Origin: JBALVT01 sp045110675
Lineage (GTDB): Bacteria > Pseudomonadota > Gammaproteobacteria > Pseudomonadales > Halieaceae
Direction: 5' to 3'
Assembly: GCA_045110675.1 (NCBI GenBank)
Contig: JBGCGJ010000020.1
Coordinates: 1-64,000 of the forward strand
DNA length: 64,000 bases
Positions 1 to 8,643 of this stretch are shown here, piece by piece (position 1 is the stretch's first letter; each line of letters begins with the position of its first letter). A program made the translations under genes and the position numbers. The notes beneath the pieces are model-generated. The model was not told the DNA's origin. It worked only from the letters and a program-made list of their open reading frames with translations, and searched no databases.

Positions 1-1
1 C

Positions 2-748
2 CAACTAGAGGAATATGGCTGGAGAGGCGCACTGGAACATCTCGCCCTGTGGTCACTGCTAGTTATGCTCCCGGTTATTATTTTTACAATACGCGGAAAA
101 CCTTCCGATGTGGGATTGTCCGCAGAGGCGAATAGCAGTGCATCCCAGCCAGGCATCGACATGGAAAAGCCAGTCTCTCTAAAAGAAATTCTGACCAATC
201 CTGCGTATTGGTTTCTTGGGTTGAGTCTGGGAATTTTATTCAGCGCTTACTCAGCTGTGCTTGCCAATCTGTCTCCCTACGCGATTAACCTGGGGCAGAC
301 GGAATCCAAAGCTGCCGGTCTTATCATGACAATCGCAATTGCGGGGATTGTGGGAAAACTGGCATTTGGTTTCGCTGCCGACAAATTCAGCCTCAAGGCA
401 GGCCTTGCCGTTGCGCAGTGTTTCGTTATCGTGGGACTTCTAATATTGTCATTGGAAAAGACATCCTACGCTTACATGGTAGTGGCCTCCGGCACGATGG
501 GCCTGGCAGCGGGAGGCATGCTCCCCATTTGGGGGGCAATGACGGTCCATATCTTTGGCTTGGCCAACTACGGCAAAGCAATGGGATTGATCAGCCCGAT
601 CATCACGCTGTGTATTCTTCCCGGTTACACGGTTATTGGACGACTGTACGACAGCAGCGGCAGTTACTCGTCTGCGCTAGTCTTGTTTGCCGGTGCGATG
701 GTGGTCGCAATACTGTTACTCATCCCACTGAAATTGCGCGAACACTGA
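2..748 (+). CDS. MFS transporter, C-terminal part (5' truncated by window)
   Basis: The reading frame is open from base 2, so the gene begins outside the window and the ATG at 65 is internal. About 248 residues are visible: a hydrophilic central loop followed by six hydrophobic segments, i.e. the second half of a 12-helix major facilitator. A motif-A-like loop (GKLAFGFAADKF) lies between helices 8 and 9 of the expected fold. The start of the visible part (YGWRGAL) and the layout resemble the oxalate/formate (OFA) or monocarboxylate type of MFS. The substrate cannot be told from sequence. The gene ends about 55 bases before the convergent aminotransferase gene. I see no convincing terminator between them. 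Confidence 0.85.
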   Translation, partial: QLEEYGWRGALEHLALWSLLVMLPVIIFTIRGKPSDVGLSAEANSSASQPGIDMEKPVSLKEILTNPAYWFLGLSLGILFSAYSAVLANLSPYAINLGQTESKAAGLIMTIAIAGIVGKLAFGFAADKFSLKAGLAVAQCFVIVGLLILSLEKTSYAYMVVASGTMGLAAGGMLPIWGAMTVHIFGLANYGKAMGLISPIITLCILPGYTVIGRLYDSSGSYSSALVLFAGAMVVAILLLIPLKLREH

Positions 749-802
749 TTTAGACTGTTTTCATCGATGGACGCGATGCAAAGCTATCGCGTTGGCAGAG
801 TA

Positions 803-1948
803 TTACTCCGACAATAACTGACATATAGTTCGGGCGGCTTGCTCCAAACCATCGGAATCAACACAGGTGAAATTTAGCCTCAGCGCATCGACACCGTGCT
901 GACCCGCTGGGTAAAAAGCAGAACCGGGAACCACAGCGACGTGTCGGGCCAAACACTGCCGGGCAAGAAATTCGCCGTCGACGTTTTGCAAGGTGACCCA
1001 AATAAACATTCCGCCGGACACCGGTTCAAAGCTGAGCCTGCCCTGCCCGCCATTCTCCAAAGCACTGGCCAATGTGTCGTACCGCGACCAATATTGTTTT
1101 TTTAGTTTCTTCAAATGGCCGGTGTAACCTTCCCAGCTTAACAAATCCAGCAATACGGCCTGCATCGGAACGGCGGTGTGCAAATCTGCAGATTGCTTAA
1201 CTAAACGCAGTTGTTCAATCCATGGTGCAGGTCCGGAGACGCAACCTAGACGCATACCCGGCATAGCTGTTTTCGAAAATGAACGCAGAACCAAACTGGA
1301 CTCAAGGCATTGGCTGGAAACCATGGGTAAGTCTTCACCGGCAAAACGAAGATCTCTATAGGGCGCGTCTTCGATTAAGGTTACACCGTGTTGAACACAC
1401 AACGTTGCGACCTCTCGCCTCTTTTCAATTGACCAACACCTGCCGGTAGGGTTGTGGAAATCAGGCACTGCATAGAAGATGCTGGTTTCTCCCGCACTGA
1501 ACAATGCCGCCAGCTGATTCAAGTCGGGTCCATCTGGGTGGCTCTCGACCGTTTTTATATCTGCGCCTGCCAGAGCAAACACTTGCATCGCGCCTACATA
1601 CGCGGGCACTTCCATCGCTATTTTTTGTCCCGGTTCGACAAACGCACGCGCGATTAGATCCAGGCATTGCTGAGAGCCATTGCCAATAAGCAGGTCACCC
1701 TCCGGCTTGATGTCGTAAAGGCTTGTCAAAAAGTCCAGCAGTGGTGGGTAACCCCCAGTGGGTCCGTATTGAAATAATTCCGGGCTGTCGCCGAGCCGAG
1801 CGAATGACGAGCGCAGATACTCCAGTGGAAAACCCTCCTGCGGTGGCAATCCACCCGCTAGAGACAAAACGCCTTCGGCATTGGCTGCGCTGAGAATATC
1901 CCTGATGTAGGACGGTTTGATCCCTCGTATTCGGCTGTTAACTAGCAT
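803..1948 (-). CDS. PLP-dependent aminotransferase, class I/II fold (2-aminoadipate/MocR-like)
   Basis: This is a 381-residue fold-type I aminotransferase. Visible landmarks are the substrate-loop YGPTGGYPPL (about 61-70), the PDFHNPTG motif (162-169), Asp194 in EDAPY, which should bind the PLP pyridine nitrogen, and Lys226 in SFSKT, which should form the Schiff base. Arg in the GMRLG motif follows. The overall pattern matches the LysN / kynurenine-aminoadipate aminotransferase group rather than aspartate aminotransferase. It lacks the GntR domain of true MocR regulators. The gene is divergent from an AraC-family regulator about 100 bases away, which may control it. The amino-donor specificity is not readable from sequence. 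Confidence 0.88.
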   Translation of the reverse strand: MLVNSRIRGIKPSYIRDILSAANAEGVLSLAGGLPPQEGFPLEYLRSSFARLGDSPELFQYGPTGGYPPLLDFLTSLYDIKPEGDLLIGNGSQQCLDLIARAFVEPGQKIAMEVPAYVGAMQVFALAGADIKTVESHPDGPDLNQLAALFSAGETSIFYAVPDFHNPTGRCWSIEKRREVATLCVQHGVTLIEDAPYRDLRFAGEDLPMVSSQCLESSLVLRSFSKTAMPGMRLGCVSGPAPWIEQLRLVKQSADLHTAVPMQAVLLDLLSWEGYTGHLKKLKKQYWSRYDTLASALENGGQGRLSFEPVSGGMFIWVTLQNVDGEFLARQCLARHVAVVPGSAFYPAGQHGVDALRLNFTCVDSDGLEQAARTICQLLSE

Positions 1949-2048
1949 GACTCAATCCTCGATTAGCGCTAAATCATAGTAGCTGTCGATATTCCTTAGT
2001 TGTTCGTTTATGCTATATTATTTGTTCATATATGCTATTAGTTCTCCT

Positions 2049-2915
2049 ATGCAAATATCTGACTACAGGATCGACAAAGCCCTAAACGCTATTCATCGCA
2101 ACATCAGTGGCAATCTAACAGCCGCCAATCTGGCCCGCATAGCGGCGTGCTCTGAGCAACATTTCCATCGTATCTTCAAGGCGTCAGTAGGTGAGTGCGT
2201 TCACGAATATGTGCGGCGTACACGGCTGGAGCAGGCCGCAAATCAACTCATGTTTGACAGGGACAAGCCTGTGGTAGAAATCGCGGCGCTGTGTGGTTTT
2301 TCTTCACTGTCTTCTTTTAGCCGCGTTTTCAAAAATCAGTTCGGTGTGCCTCCGGGTAGATGGCGAACGCGAGAAGAAAAGTCCGAGACAGCGCCCTGGC
2401 ATAGCGACGCGGAAATTGCCGCCGGTTATAGCAGAATCCGAACCTTTCAACTGCCTCGGGCACAATTGGTCGAAAGAGCGGAGCAGCCCGTCGCTTACGT
2501 TCGGCATCAGGGCTACGGAAGAAGTATTCGCAAACCCTGGCAGACACTCCAGGCATGGTGTCTGGCGGAAAACAGATCTTTCAGAAACCAAATAGGACTG
2601 CACCACTCCAACCCAGCCTGGGTAAATCTGGATTTGTGTCGCTATGTTGCTTGCGTGCCAATCACTGAACCTGTCGTTCGACGAGGCCCTGTCAGCGCCA
2701 TGCTGTTGCCGGGGGGCCTACACGCTGCGTTTGAGTTACAGGGAAAATACGGCGAGCTGCTGCCCTGGCTGAGTAGACTTCAGGATGAATGGCTACCAGA
2801 TTCCGGGTTTACCATGCGAACCACGCCCGCGTTTGTGGAGTACAGGAAAAATCATTTTCTGGAACAAGACGACACCTTTGAGCTCACGCTCTTTTTGCCC
2901 ATTGGGCTCTACTGA
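2049..2915 (+). CDS. AraC-family regulator with GyrI-like effector domain
   Basis: The N-terminal ~105 residues form a double helix-turn-helix of the AraC/XylS type (AANLARIAACSEQHFHRIFKA, then VVEIAALCGFSSLSSFSRVFKNQFGVPPGRWR). The C-terminal ~150 residues resemble the GyrI-like/effector-binding domain: VAYVRHQGYG, a central LCRYVACVPI, and the closing TFELTLFLPI. This is the architecture of Rob- or SbmC-linked regulators with the DNA-binding domain first. I prefer the ATG at 2049 (288 residues) over the in-frame ATG at 2010, because the extra 13 residues are hydrophobic and precede the usual family start. The gene diverges from the aminotransferase gene, its most likely target. Confidence 0.88.
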   Translation: MQISDYRIDKALNAIHRNISGNLTAANLARIAACSEQHFHRIFKASVGECVHEYVRRTRLEQAANQLMFDRDKPVVEIAALCGFSSLSSFSRVFKNQFGVPPGRWRTREEKSETAPWHSDAEIAAGYSRIRTFQLPRAQLVERAEQPVAYVRHQGYGRSIRKPWQTLQAWCLAENRSFRNQIGLHHSNPAWVNLDLCRYVACVPITEPVVRRGPVSAMLLPGGLHAAFELQGKYGELLPWLSRLQDEWLPDSGFTMRTTPAFVEYRKNHFLEQDDTFELTLFLPIGLY

Positions 2916-2958
2916 CTTTGGGCGTCTTGCAGAGCCAAATCCGCATGCCAAACAAAGG

Positions 2959-3552
2959 TCATATCGCGAGCAATTCCTTATACCATTCAGAATCGTGGGT
3001 TTTGCTAAAGCGTATGCGTTCCTGAGCTCGTCGCCACCCCGTCGGCCAGAATTCTATTCTGTCCGGCTGCAGAATAAACGCATGCCAATCTGCCGGGCGT
3101 TCAATCGAAGCATAACCCGACTGTGACCACTGTTCAGTGACCCTAGCTTCCAATGTACCGGGTTCGTTGGGTTCAGACACATTCTTGTCGATGCTAGTGT
3201 AAACCTGTTTTTCACGCGGTACCTTTGCCCAGTATCCATTCGAGTCCTCGGGCTCAGCACGTCGAACATCGCCTTCGATAATCACTTGCTCCTGTAAGGT
3301 TGGCCAGTAGAAGCACACGCTAGCCCTGGGATTGGCAGCAAGTTGACGAACCTTGCCGGAGTGGCCGTTTGCGAAAAACACCAGCCCTATTTCCTCGATT
3401 GCAATAATGTTCACAATCCGCACGGAAGGACGGCCATTGATGTCTGCCGTGGCGAGCGAAGCGGCATTTACCTCGTGCAACCCCCTACTCCAACCATCGG
3501 CGATCAAACCATTCAATCGGTCAAGTGCGGCCAGATAAGCATTCTTTGACAT
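2959..3552 (-). CDS. Pyridoxamine 5'-phosphate oxidase-family flavoprotein (PdxH-like)
   Basis: The 197-residue protein has the PNPOx split-barrel layout along its whole length. It shows RPSVRIVNI near 41-49, a GHSGKVRQLAANPRASVCFYW FMN-binding stretch, and a C-terminal IEFW..GWRRAQERIRF ending with a Trp. E. coli PdxH has RLHDR at the C-terminal site, where Arg197 and His199 contact the substrate. Here the matching bases encode R-A-Q-E-R, so the His is a Gln. The protein could therefore be a PdxH paralogue with another substrate. A purine-rich AGAGGTGG lies upstream of the ATG at 3552. It is a single gene, convergent with the AraC gene. Confidence 0.82.
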   Translation of the reverse strand: MSKNAYLAALDRLNGLIADGWSRGLHEVNAASLATADINGRPSVRIVNIIAIEEIGLVFFANGHSGKVRQLAANPRASVCFYWPTLQEQVIIEGDVRRAEPEDSNGYWAKVPREKQVYTSIDKNVSEPNEPGTLEARVTEQWSQSGYASIERPADWHAFILQPDRIEFWPTGWRRAQERIRFSKTHDSEWYKELLAI

Positions 3553-3712
3553 GAGCCGCTACCACCTCTGCTTATTCTCGCTCACGCATAAAAACGGCAA
3601 GCATCTCAGCCTTATGCTGATAAAAAGAACGTTAGAGTTTAACGACCTAGCTCGCTATGGGTGTTGATCGAGGTCAACGTAATCGTGATACCTATTACTC
3701 AAATACCGAGAC

Positions 3713-4042
3713 TTAGTGTTTAACCGTTTCGGAAAACAGATGGATAATGCCTACCCCTGAAATGATTAAGGCCATACCGATCGCTGCAGGCGCATCTGGA
3801 ATTTGCCTGTACATGACAGCACCGACAAGCGCCACCAGGACGATTCCCACCCCCGACCAGATCGCATAGGTAACACCAATCGGCAGAATCTGCAGCACCC
3901 GGGCCAGGAAATAAAAAGAGACACCGTAGCCTATTGCGACCACTAGACTGGGAACAACTCTGGTGAACTCCGAAGAAGCTTTCAACGCACTGGTTGCGAC
4001 GACTTCAGCAACAATGGCAATTGCCAGATAGAGATAGGTCAT
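3713..4042 (-). CDS. emrE: Small multidrug resistance (SMR) efflux transporter, EmrE type
   Basis: This 109-residue protein has four hydrophobic segments and matches EmrE closely. Glu13 in AEVVATSALK corresponds to the proton- and substrate-binding Glu14 of EmrE. The helix-3 stretch PIGVTYAIWSGVGIVLVAL is nearly the EmrE sequence, which favours quaternary-cation export over the guanidinium-exporter (Gdx/SugE) group. As in the family it probably acts as an antiparallel dimer in the inner membrane, exchanging protons for lipophilic cations. Its start overlaps the stop of the upstream gene by four bases (ATGA), so the two are probably translated together. Confidence 0.92.
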   Translation of the reverse strand: MTYLYLAIAIVAEVVATSALKASSEFTRVVPSLVVAIGYGVSFYFLARVLQILPIGVTYAIWSGVGIVLVALVGAVMYRQIPDAPAAIGMALIISGVGIIHLFSETVKH

Positions 4043-4734
4043 AGTCTAGAAGCCTCGCTTGTGGGTACTTCTTTTTCGATCTTGGTGCGTTTACATTTCC
4101 CGTTAGACTCGTCGACCACGTGCAAAGAAGGCTTGCGAACTTGTAATACCCCATCCGCTTGATGCAAAAAACTCACTTCGATAACGCCTGTCTTTGGTGG
4201 CAGTTTTACCACGACTTGCACCCGCTCCCAGTCTGTTTTGCCCATTCGCGGCATGTGATCCAAAGTCGATTTCAGCAATAGTCTCGCGGAAGATTTGGAT
4301 GTTGCTGTTAGCTGTAAGCCTCCTCCTTTTTTAAAGGCGTGGAGAATTTCGGGGTCGCGCATATCAAGTTTAATGTCTGCCGTGAAGGCGACCTTCTTTC
4401 GGCCCAGTTCAGTGGTTCTAAACCGCTGCTTAAGCATCATCCACGGCTGGGTTCCTGTTTTTCGGATGGTGACTTCGTCCCCCTGGTATTCCACTTCGAA
4501 AGAGGGCTCCCCCGCGTGTTGTATTGCAGTCCAGTCGACTGCATTTCCCGACGAAGTTTTTAAGGAAAAATCAGTATTCTTAAGATAGTTTTTTCCCTGG
4601 AGTTCGCAAAACTCCGCTTGAACATTGCATGCGGAAAGCGCGACAAGCCCAGCCAGCAAAAGACGCTTAAGCTGTTTGTCGACCGATGCTAAGCCATGAA
4701 CACGCAAAGCCGTTCGAACCTTCGTTATTTTCAT
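4039..4734 (-). CDS. Exported protein with carbohydrate-binding-like jelly-roll domain, function unknown
   Basis: I do not recognise a named family. The 231-residue product has a basic N-terminus and a hydrophobic core (LLLAGLVALSAC). It could be a lipoprotein (L-S-A-C lipobox) or be cleaved by signal peptidase I after VQA. The mature part starts with a pattern typical of CBM-like beta-sandwich domains (NYLKNTDFS, then VDWTAIQ and WMMLKQRF) and continues as predicted beta strands. Its tail is charged. The 4-base overlap with the EmrE-type gene suggests one transcript and linked expression. A periplasmic role next to a drug exporter is unusual, and any functional link is inference. Confidence 0.7.
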   Translation of the reverse strand: MKITKVRTALRVHGLASVDKQLKRLLLAGLVALSACNVQAEFCELQGKNYLKNTDFSLKTSSGNAVDWTAIQHAGEPSFEVEYQGDEVTIRKTGTQPWMMLKQRFRTTELGRKKVAFTADIKLDMRDPEILHAFKKGGGLQLTATSKSSARLLLKSTLDHMPRMGKTDWERVQVVVKLPPKTGVIEVSFLHQADGVLQVRKPSLHVVDESNGKCKRTKIEKEVPTSEASRL

Positions 4735-4781
4735 GGAGATCTTTAGCTACCTTCTGTATAGATACTCATGTTTCGCACTGT

Positions 4782-5936
4782 TCAGTCGGACAGTGGCACC
4801 ACAGGATTTGGATCGAAAAAAGTCAGTATGTCTTCACGCTGTGCCATGGCATCGCGGTATCCACATTCTATCAGCTCTTTGCAGAAGTTTTTTTCGAACA
4901 AAAGATAACTGGCCAAGCTGGTGCCCCCCCCTTTGCGTGTGGCGCCAATCACTTTCATAGCGACACGCATTGCCCAAGGCAGGTCTTCAATATGCTTGGC
5001 GGCAATTTCATCAAAGGCCATGCTTGGATAAATCACCAGCAGATCAATATTTCTAAGACCATCTGGTGTCGAGTGTGGTGCCTCGTTTTTCACATAGCCA
5101 ATTAAGTCGTTTACTTTTGTCAAGGTATCAACATCGTGCTCGAGACTATCGATAAATGCACTGTTAAAGATGTGCCCGACCATTTGCGCCAGTGAAGGCG
5201 AATGGGCCTCCTGCTCTCTTTTCGGAACATTGGTTGCGTTACCGCTGACGCCGATAACAAGCACTCGATCGGCACCCATTCGGATAACCGGACTGATAGG
5301 CGCGAGTTGCCGCAGTGCACCATCACCGAAATACTCTCGACTGATCTTTTCAGCCGGTAGAATGGCAGGAATAGCAGAAGAACCGAGAATATGGCTGACG
5401 TTTAGCTCAGTCGGCACCCCCACCCTTCTCCCCTGCCGCCATTTTACGATATGGTCCAGACCCTGAAAAAAAGTGACGTTTTCACCCGAGGTGTAGCCGG
5501 TAGCAGAGACACCCACTGCATCGAGATAACCCTTGTCGATCCGTTTTTGTATATTTCGAAACTGTATGGATTGGTTGAGCAGTTCACGAAGAGGATCATT
5601 ATTTAGCAAGGCCAATGCCCGTCCTCTGCCGATTCCTTGATTAAACAACGAGGCAAGCAATCTGCCCAGACTCTTGATCAGATCCCAGGCCCCTGCTCTA
5701 TACACTTTATGAACGTGTATTGAGCCCCATATCTTTTCCACTTTCTTCACCGCCAGACGGAAATTATTGGCCGATGCGGCAAGCGCTACCGCATTCACAG
5801 CGCCTGCTGAGGTACCACTGATAATGGAAAAGGGATTATGGCTGTCCTTAGGGTGCAAATCAGCAATCGCCTTGAGAACACCCACTTGATAGGCACCTCG
5901 AGCGCCACCGCCTGAGAGAACTAGTGCTGGTTTCAT
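4782..5936 (-). CDS. Patatin-like phospholipase
   Basis: The 384-residue protein carries the full patatin signature. It has the glycine-rich oxyanion loop GGGARG (residues 9-14), the nucleophile elbow GTSAG with Ser43, and the catalytic Asp in FGDGALR about 165 residues later. The family hydrolyses acyl esters of membrane lipids with a Ser-Asp dyad. There is no signal peptide, so it is probably cytosolic or secreted by another route. The C-terminal third (from about 250) carries the helical segment often found in RssA/YchK-like bacterial patatins. The ATG at 5936 directly precedes the oxyanion loop, which supports this start. Confidence 0.92.
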   Translation of the reverse strand: MKPALVLSGGGARGAYQVGVLKAIADLHPKDSHNPFSIISGTSAGAVNAVALAASANNFRLAVKKVEKIWGSIHVHKVYRAGAWDLIKSLGRLLASLFNQGIGRGRALALLNNDPLRELLNQSIQFRNIQKRIDKGYLDAVGVSATGYTSGENVTFFQGLDHIVKWRQGRRVGVPTELNVSHILGSSAIPAILPAEKISREYFGDGALRQLAPISPVIRMGADRVLVIGVSGNATNVPKREQEAHSPSLAQMVGHIFNSAFIDSLEHDVDTLTKVNDLIGYVKNEAPHSTPDGLRNIDLLVIYPSMAFDEIAAKHIEDLPWAMRVAMKVIGATRKGGGTSLASYLLFEKNFCKELIECGYRDAMAQREDILTFFDPNPVVPLSD

Positions 5937-6053
5937 ATTGTTTTTCAGCGTCGAATGAATGGGGCATTGTAAACTACCCGCGACGGACTTTCATAACTCC
6001 TCCGGCTGGATCCAGGCACAGCCCCTGATCTACATTGCGCGAGATGAGAAAAC

Positions 6054-6500
6054 CTACCTGGGTCGGATTTCCGTTCCCAGACCGGCAGTGATAAACACCA
6101 CTGTGGCAGCGTCGCTGACATCGGCGGTATGCCAAACTCCTGGTGGATTAATGGCATATTGTCCCGCTTCCAGTGTCACGGCTGCCACCGCCCCATCGGC
6201 GGCTTCCTGATGCAGAGTAATTAACCCGACAGTGCACAAAACTACCTCACTTCCATGGGGGTGCATCTCCCAGGTATCCCAGGATTCGGTAAAAGTATGC
6301 ATACTTACCAACCTCCCTTCGACGCCATCTCGCTCATGTCGTGCACCATAGGCCTCATACCACTCCATGGCTCCAGTGAAGTCTGGCTCGCGCTCAGCCG
6401 TGGCACCGAGGCCAAGATGAATTGGGTTCTTGTTTAGAATGTCAGAGGCCATAATTGCATCCGATTGCTGTGCCAGAGTCGTTTCTAAAGTATAGATCAT
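6054..6500 (-). CDS. Cupin-domain protein
   Basis: The product is a 148-residue single-domain cupin. The first conserved motif is degenerate but visible as WEMHPHGSEVVLCTVGLITLH, with His and Glu in the expected metal-ligand order. The second motif is seen in AGQYAINPPGVWHTADV, again with a His. About 30 residues precede the barrel. Family members range from metal-dependent enzymes to small-molecule sensors, and nothing here fixes the role. It stands alone between the patatin gene and the divergent exported-protein gene. Confidence 0.75.
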   Translation of the reverse strand: MIYTLETTLAQQSDAIMASDILNKNPIHLGLGATAEREPDFTGAMEWYEAYGARHERDGVEGRLVSMHTFTESWDTWEMHPHGSEVVLCTVGLITLHQEAADGAVAAVTLEAGQYAINPPGVWHTADVSDAATVVFITAGLGTEIRPR

Positions 6501-6606
6501 AACGAGGGGGACGATTGTTTCAGCTACTGGCTGCGAAACAGATCAAAGACTATGCTAAGCAGTACTACTTTATTTCTACCAAAAGCTTAATCGCGGTGTG
6601 AGACGT

Positions 6607-7113
6607 ATGAAATATCTATTGCTGGGGATATTAATGGCTGCAACGCCAGGGCTATCCGAAGAAGTGGAACAAGCTTGTGGCCAGGCGGTTTACAGAGCCT
6701 TTGATTTTTGGGTGGGAGAATGGCAGGTCCACTCTCCCGACGACCAATTGCAGGGGCACAATCGCATATCAACACAAGAAGGTGGTTGTCTGGTTTTGGA
6801 GAACTGGACTGGAAAGCAGGGAAGCACCGGACAGAGTTACAACTACTATCGCCCGGACACTGGCAAATGGCACCAACTGTGGGTGAGTCAGGGAGCGGTT
6901 ATCGACTACTCCGGGAGGTTCTCAGCAGCCGGGACAATGGAGCTGGAGGGATACATTCACTATCGGAAAGACAACCGCAGTGAGAAATTCAGTGGCGCCT
7001 GGACGCCACAGGCCGACGGCTCTGTACTACAGGAATTCCGGGAGTGGGACGATGAATCCAAGGCGTGGAAAGACTGGTTTATCGGCATCTATACCAAGGC
7101 GGCGGTAGACTAA
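6607..7113 (+). CDS. Exported DUF1579-like protein
   Basis: I chose the ATG at 6607 over the GTG at 6598; it gives a 168-residue product that starts with a clean signal peptide (MKYLLLGILMAATPGLS). The mature part contains FDFWVGEWQV, a run of aromatic beta strands (YNYYRPDTGKWHQLWV) and a closing WKDWFIGIYTKA. The pattern of a FDF/WxGxW start with repeated W-x-beta segments is that of DUF1579 and related lipocalin-like domains of unknown function. It is convergent with the CoA-transferase gene, its stop lying immediately beside that gene's stop. Confidence 0.75.
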   Translation: MKYLLLGILMAATPGLSEEVEQACGQAVYRAFDFWVGEWQVHSPDDQLQGHNRISTQEGGCLVLENWTGKQGSTGQSYNYYRPDTGKWHQLWVSQGAVIDYSGRFSAAGTMELEGYIHYRKDNRSEKFSGAWTPQADGSVLQEFREWDDESKAWKDWFIGIYTKAAVD

Positions 7114-8310
7114 TTACCCAACCGCGCCAGTTGCTTTTAACTCACCTATAGTCGCTTGGTCGTAGCCCAACTCGCTTAAAATATCATCGGTATGCTCTCC
7201 AAGTACGGCGCATGGCGAGCCCACCCCGGAAGGTGTTTGAAAAAAGTTCGGTGGATTCTGCGGCTCCACGATCTTACCGGCCTGTGGATGTTCCGTCGTA
7301 GCAAAGGAGGCGTTGGCTTGCATCTGAGGATGGTCTGGAAGATCGGCCAGCAACATTGCCTTAGCGCAGGGTACATCGGCTTCGTTTAAACGCGCAATTG
7401 CCTCATCGCTGGTAAGTGCTTTTGCAGCATTGCGCAGCTCGCGCACGCACTCCACGACGAGGCCCGGGTTGGCATTGCGCAACATGGTCGTAGCGATCTC
7501 CGGCGATGAAGAATCTATTCCGAAGGCAGCGCAGGCACCGTGAAACTGCGCATCGGTGACCGGGGCCATCGCACCCCAGCCATCACTAAACTCCAGGAGT
7601 CGATTGCGGCCGAGCTCTATTCCCGTGGTTGCACCCTCTTCTAGAAAGGTAGCAGTACCAGATACATCGGCCCACAAAAAGCTCACCACCGAATCGACCA
7701 TGGATAAATTGATTCGCTGCCCACCTCGCCCCTGGGATCGCGCATAAAGCGCTGCGGAGATGGACTGGGCCCCCGTTAGCGCCGTCAACTTATCACAGAA
7801 CAACTGGTAGTACTGAATGGGCTCACCACTGTTGGCATCGGACTGACTTTGGGTGACACCGGTGAAGGCTTGAATGACATTATCGTAGGCCGATTTTTTT
7901 GACATTTCACCCTCAGCGCCAAAGCCATTGACCCACAGATAAATAATATCGGGGTTTTCGGCACTCAGAGATTGGTAATCTATGCCGAGCCTCTCGGCCA
8001 CACCGCTTCGAAAATTATGCAGCACAACGTCCACCGTTGGAATCAGTCGACGAATGACCTCAATACCGTCGGGCGATTTGAGATCAACCGCAATAGAGCG
8101 TTTTCCTCGATTGCTGTTTTGAAAAAGCCCACTGACCCCTCCCCGGCATGCGCCCAGGTAGCGCATCACATCGCCGATGCCCGGCGGCTCCACTTTAATC
8201 ACATCTGCCCCTTGATCGGCCAGTATGCTGGCAGCTGCCGGCCCGGCGATCATGCTGCCTAAGTCGAGAATTCTAACTCCGCTCATCGGCCCCTCTGTCG
8301 GCTTGGACAT
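7114..8310 (-). CDS. Family III CoA-transferase (CaiB/BaiF type)
   Basis: This 398-residue protein is a full-length CaiB/BaiF acyl-CoA transferase. The N-terminus GVRILDLGSMIAGPAAASILADQGADVIKVEPP is the family start. Asp143 in SAYDNVIQAFTG is in the position of the catalytic aspartate that forms the acyl-enzyme anhydride. Members include formyl-CoA, carnitine-CoA and bile-acid-CoA transferases, and alpha-methylacyl-CoA racemase. The residues visible do not decide the substrate. Multiple such genes are common in marine gammaproteobacteria that degrade lipids and steroids, but no pathway partner lies beside it here. Confidence 0.9.
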   Translation of the reverse strand: MSKPTEGPMSGVRILDLGSMIAGPAAASILADQGADVIKVEPPGIGDVMRYLGACRGGVSGLFQNSNRGKRSIAVDLKSPDGIEVIRRLIPTVDVVLHNFRSGVAERLGIDYQSLSAENPDIIYLWVNGFGAEGEMSKKSAYDNVIQAFTGVTQSQSDANSGEPIQYYQLFCDKLTALTGAQSISAALYARSQGRGGQRINLSMVDSVVSFLWADVSGTATFLEEGATTGIELGRNRLLEFSDGWGAMAPVTDAQFHGACAAFGIDSSSPEIATTMLRNANPGLVVECVRELRNAAKALTSDEAIARLNEADVPCAKAMLLADLPDHPQMQANASFATTEHPQAGKIVEPQNPPNFFQTPSGVGSPCAVLGEHTDDILSELGYDQATIGELKATGAVG

Positions 8311-8348
8311 CTACGCGCTCCTTGTTTGGCGATTTTTATCGGTATATC

Positions 8349-8377
8349 GGACTTGAGTATGCTTAGATGGATATAAT
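8349..8377 (+). promoter_or_regulatory. Candidate sigma70 promoter for the small membrane protein gene
   Basis: A perfect TATAAT lies at 8372-8377, about 54 bases before the ATG. The matching -35 position (GGACTT at 8349-8354, 17-base spacer) is poor. An alternative TTGAGT at 8353 is too close. The assignment rests on the -10 element alone. Confidence 0.35.
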
Positions 8378-8431
8378 GTTCCTTCTACGATCTTTTTCAA
8401 GCCCTGATACTACTGGAGTGGGTCGAGCCCA

Positions 8432-8641
8432 ATGAATAATCGAAAAATACTGCAAGCTGTATCGGGTCTGGCCGTGATCGCACTGATCGCAGCTCTGGCG
8501 TGGCTAACCATGTCAGAAGAAGATCCCTGTGCGAATCCTCAATCGGATATCAGCGCGTCGGTGTTGGCGGAGCCTAACGGCGATCAAGACGCCCTGACAA
8601 ATCGAGCAATAATAATGAAGGCAAACTGCGACAAGGACTGA
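8432..8641 (+). CDS. Small single-pass membrane protein, unknown
   Basis: A 69-residue protein with one hydrophobic segment (about residues 10-27, VSGLAVIALIAALAWLTM) and a short acidic tail containing two Cys. I do not recognise a family. The gene ends two bases before the TTG start of the DUF385 gene, which indicates an operon and probable translational coupling. The upstream region holds a good -10 element. The topology may be N-in, with the tail outside. Confidence 0.6.
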   Translation: MNNRKILQAVSGLAVIALIAALAWLTMSEEDPCANPQSDISASVLAEPNGDQDALTNRAIIMKANCDKD

Positions 8642-8643
8642 AC

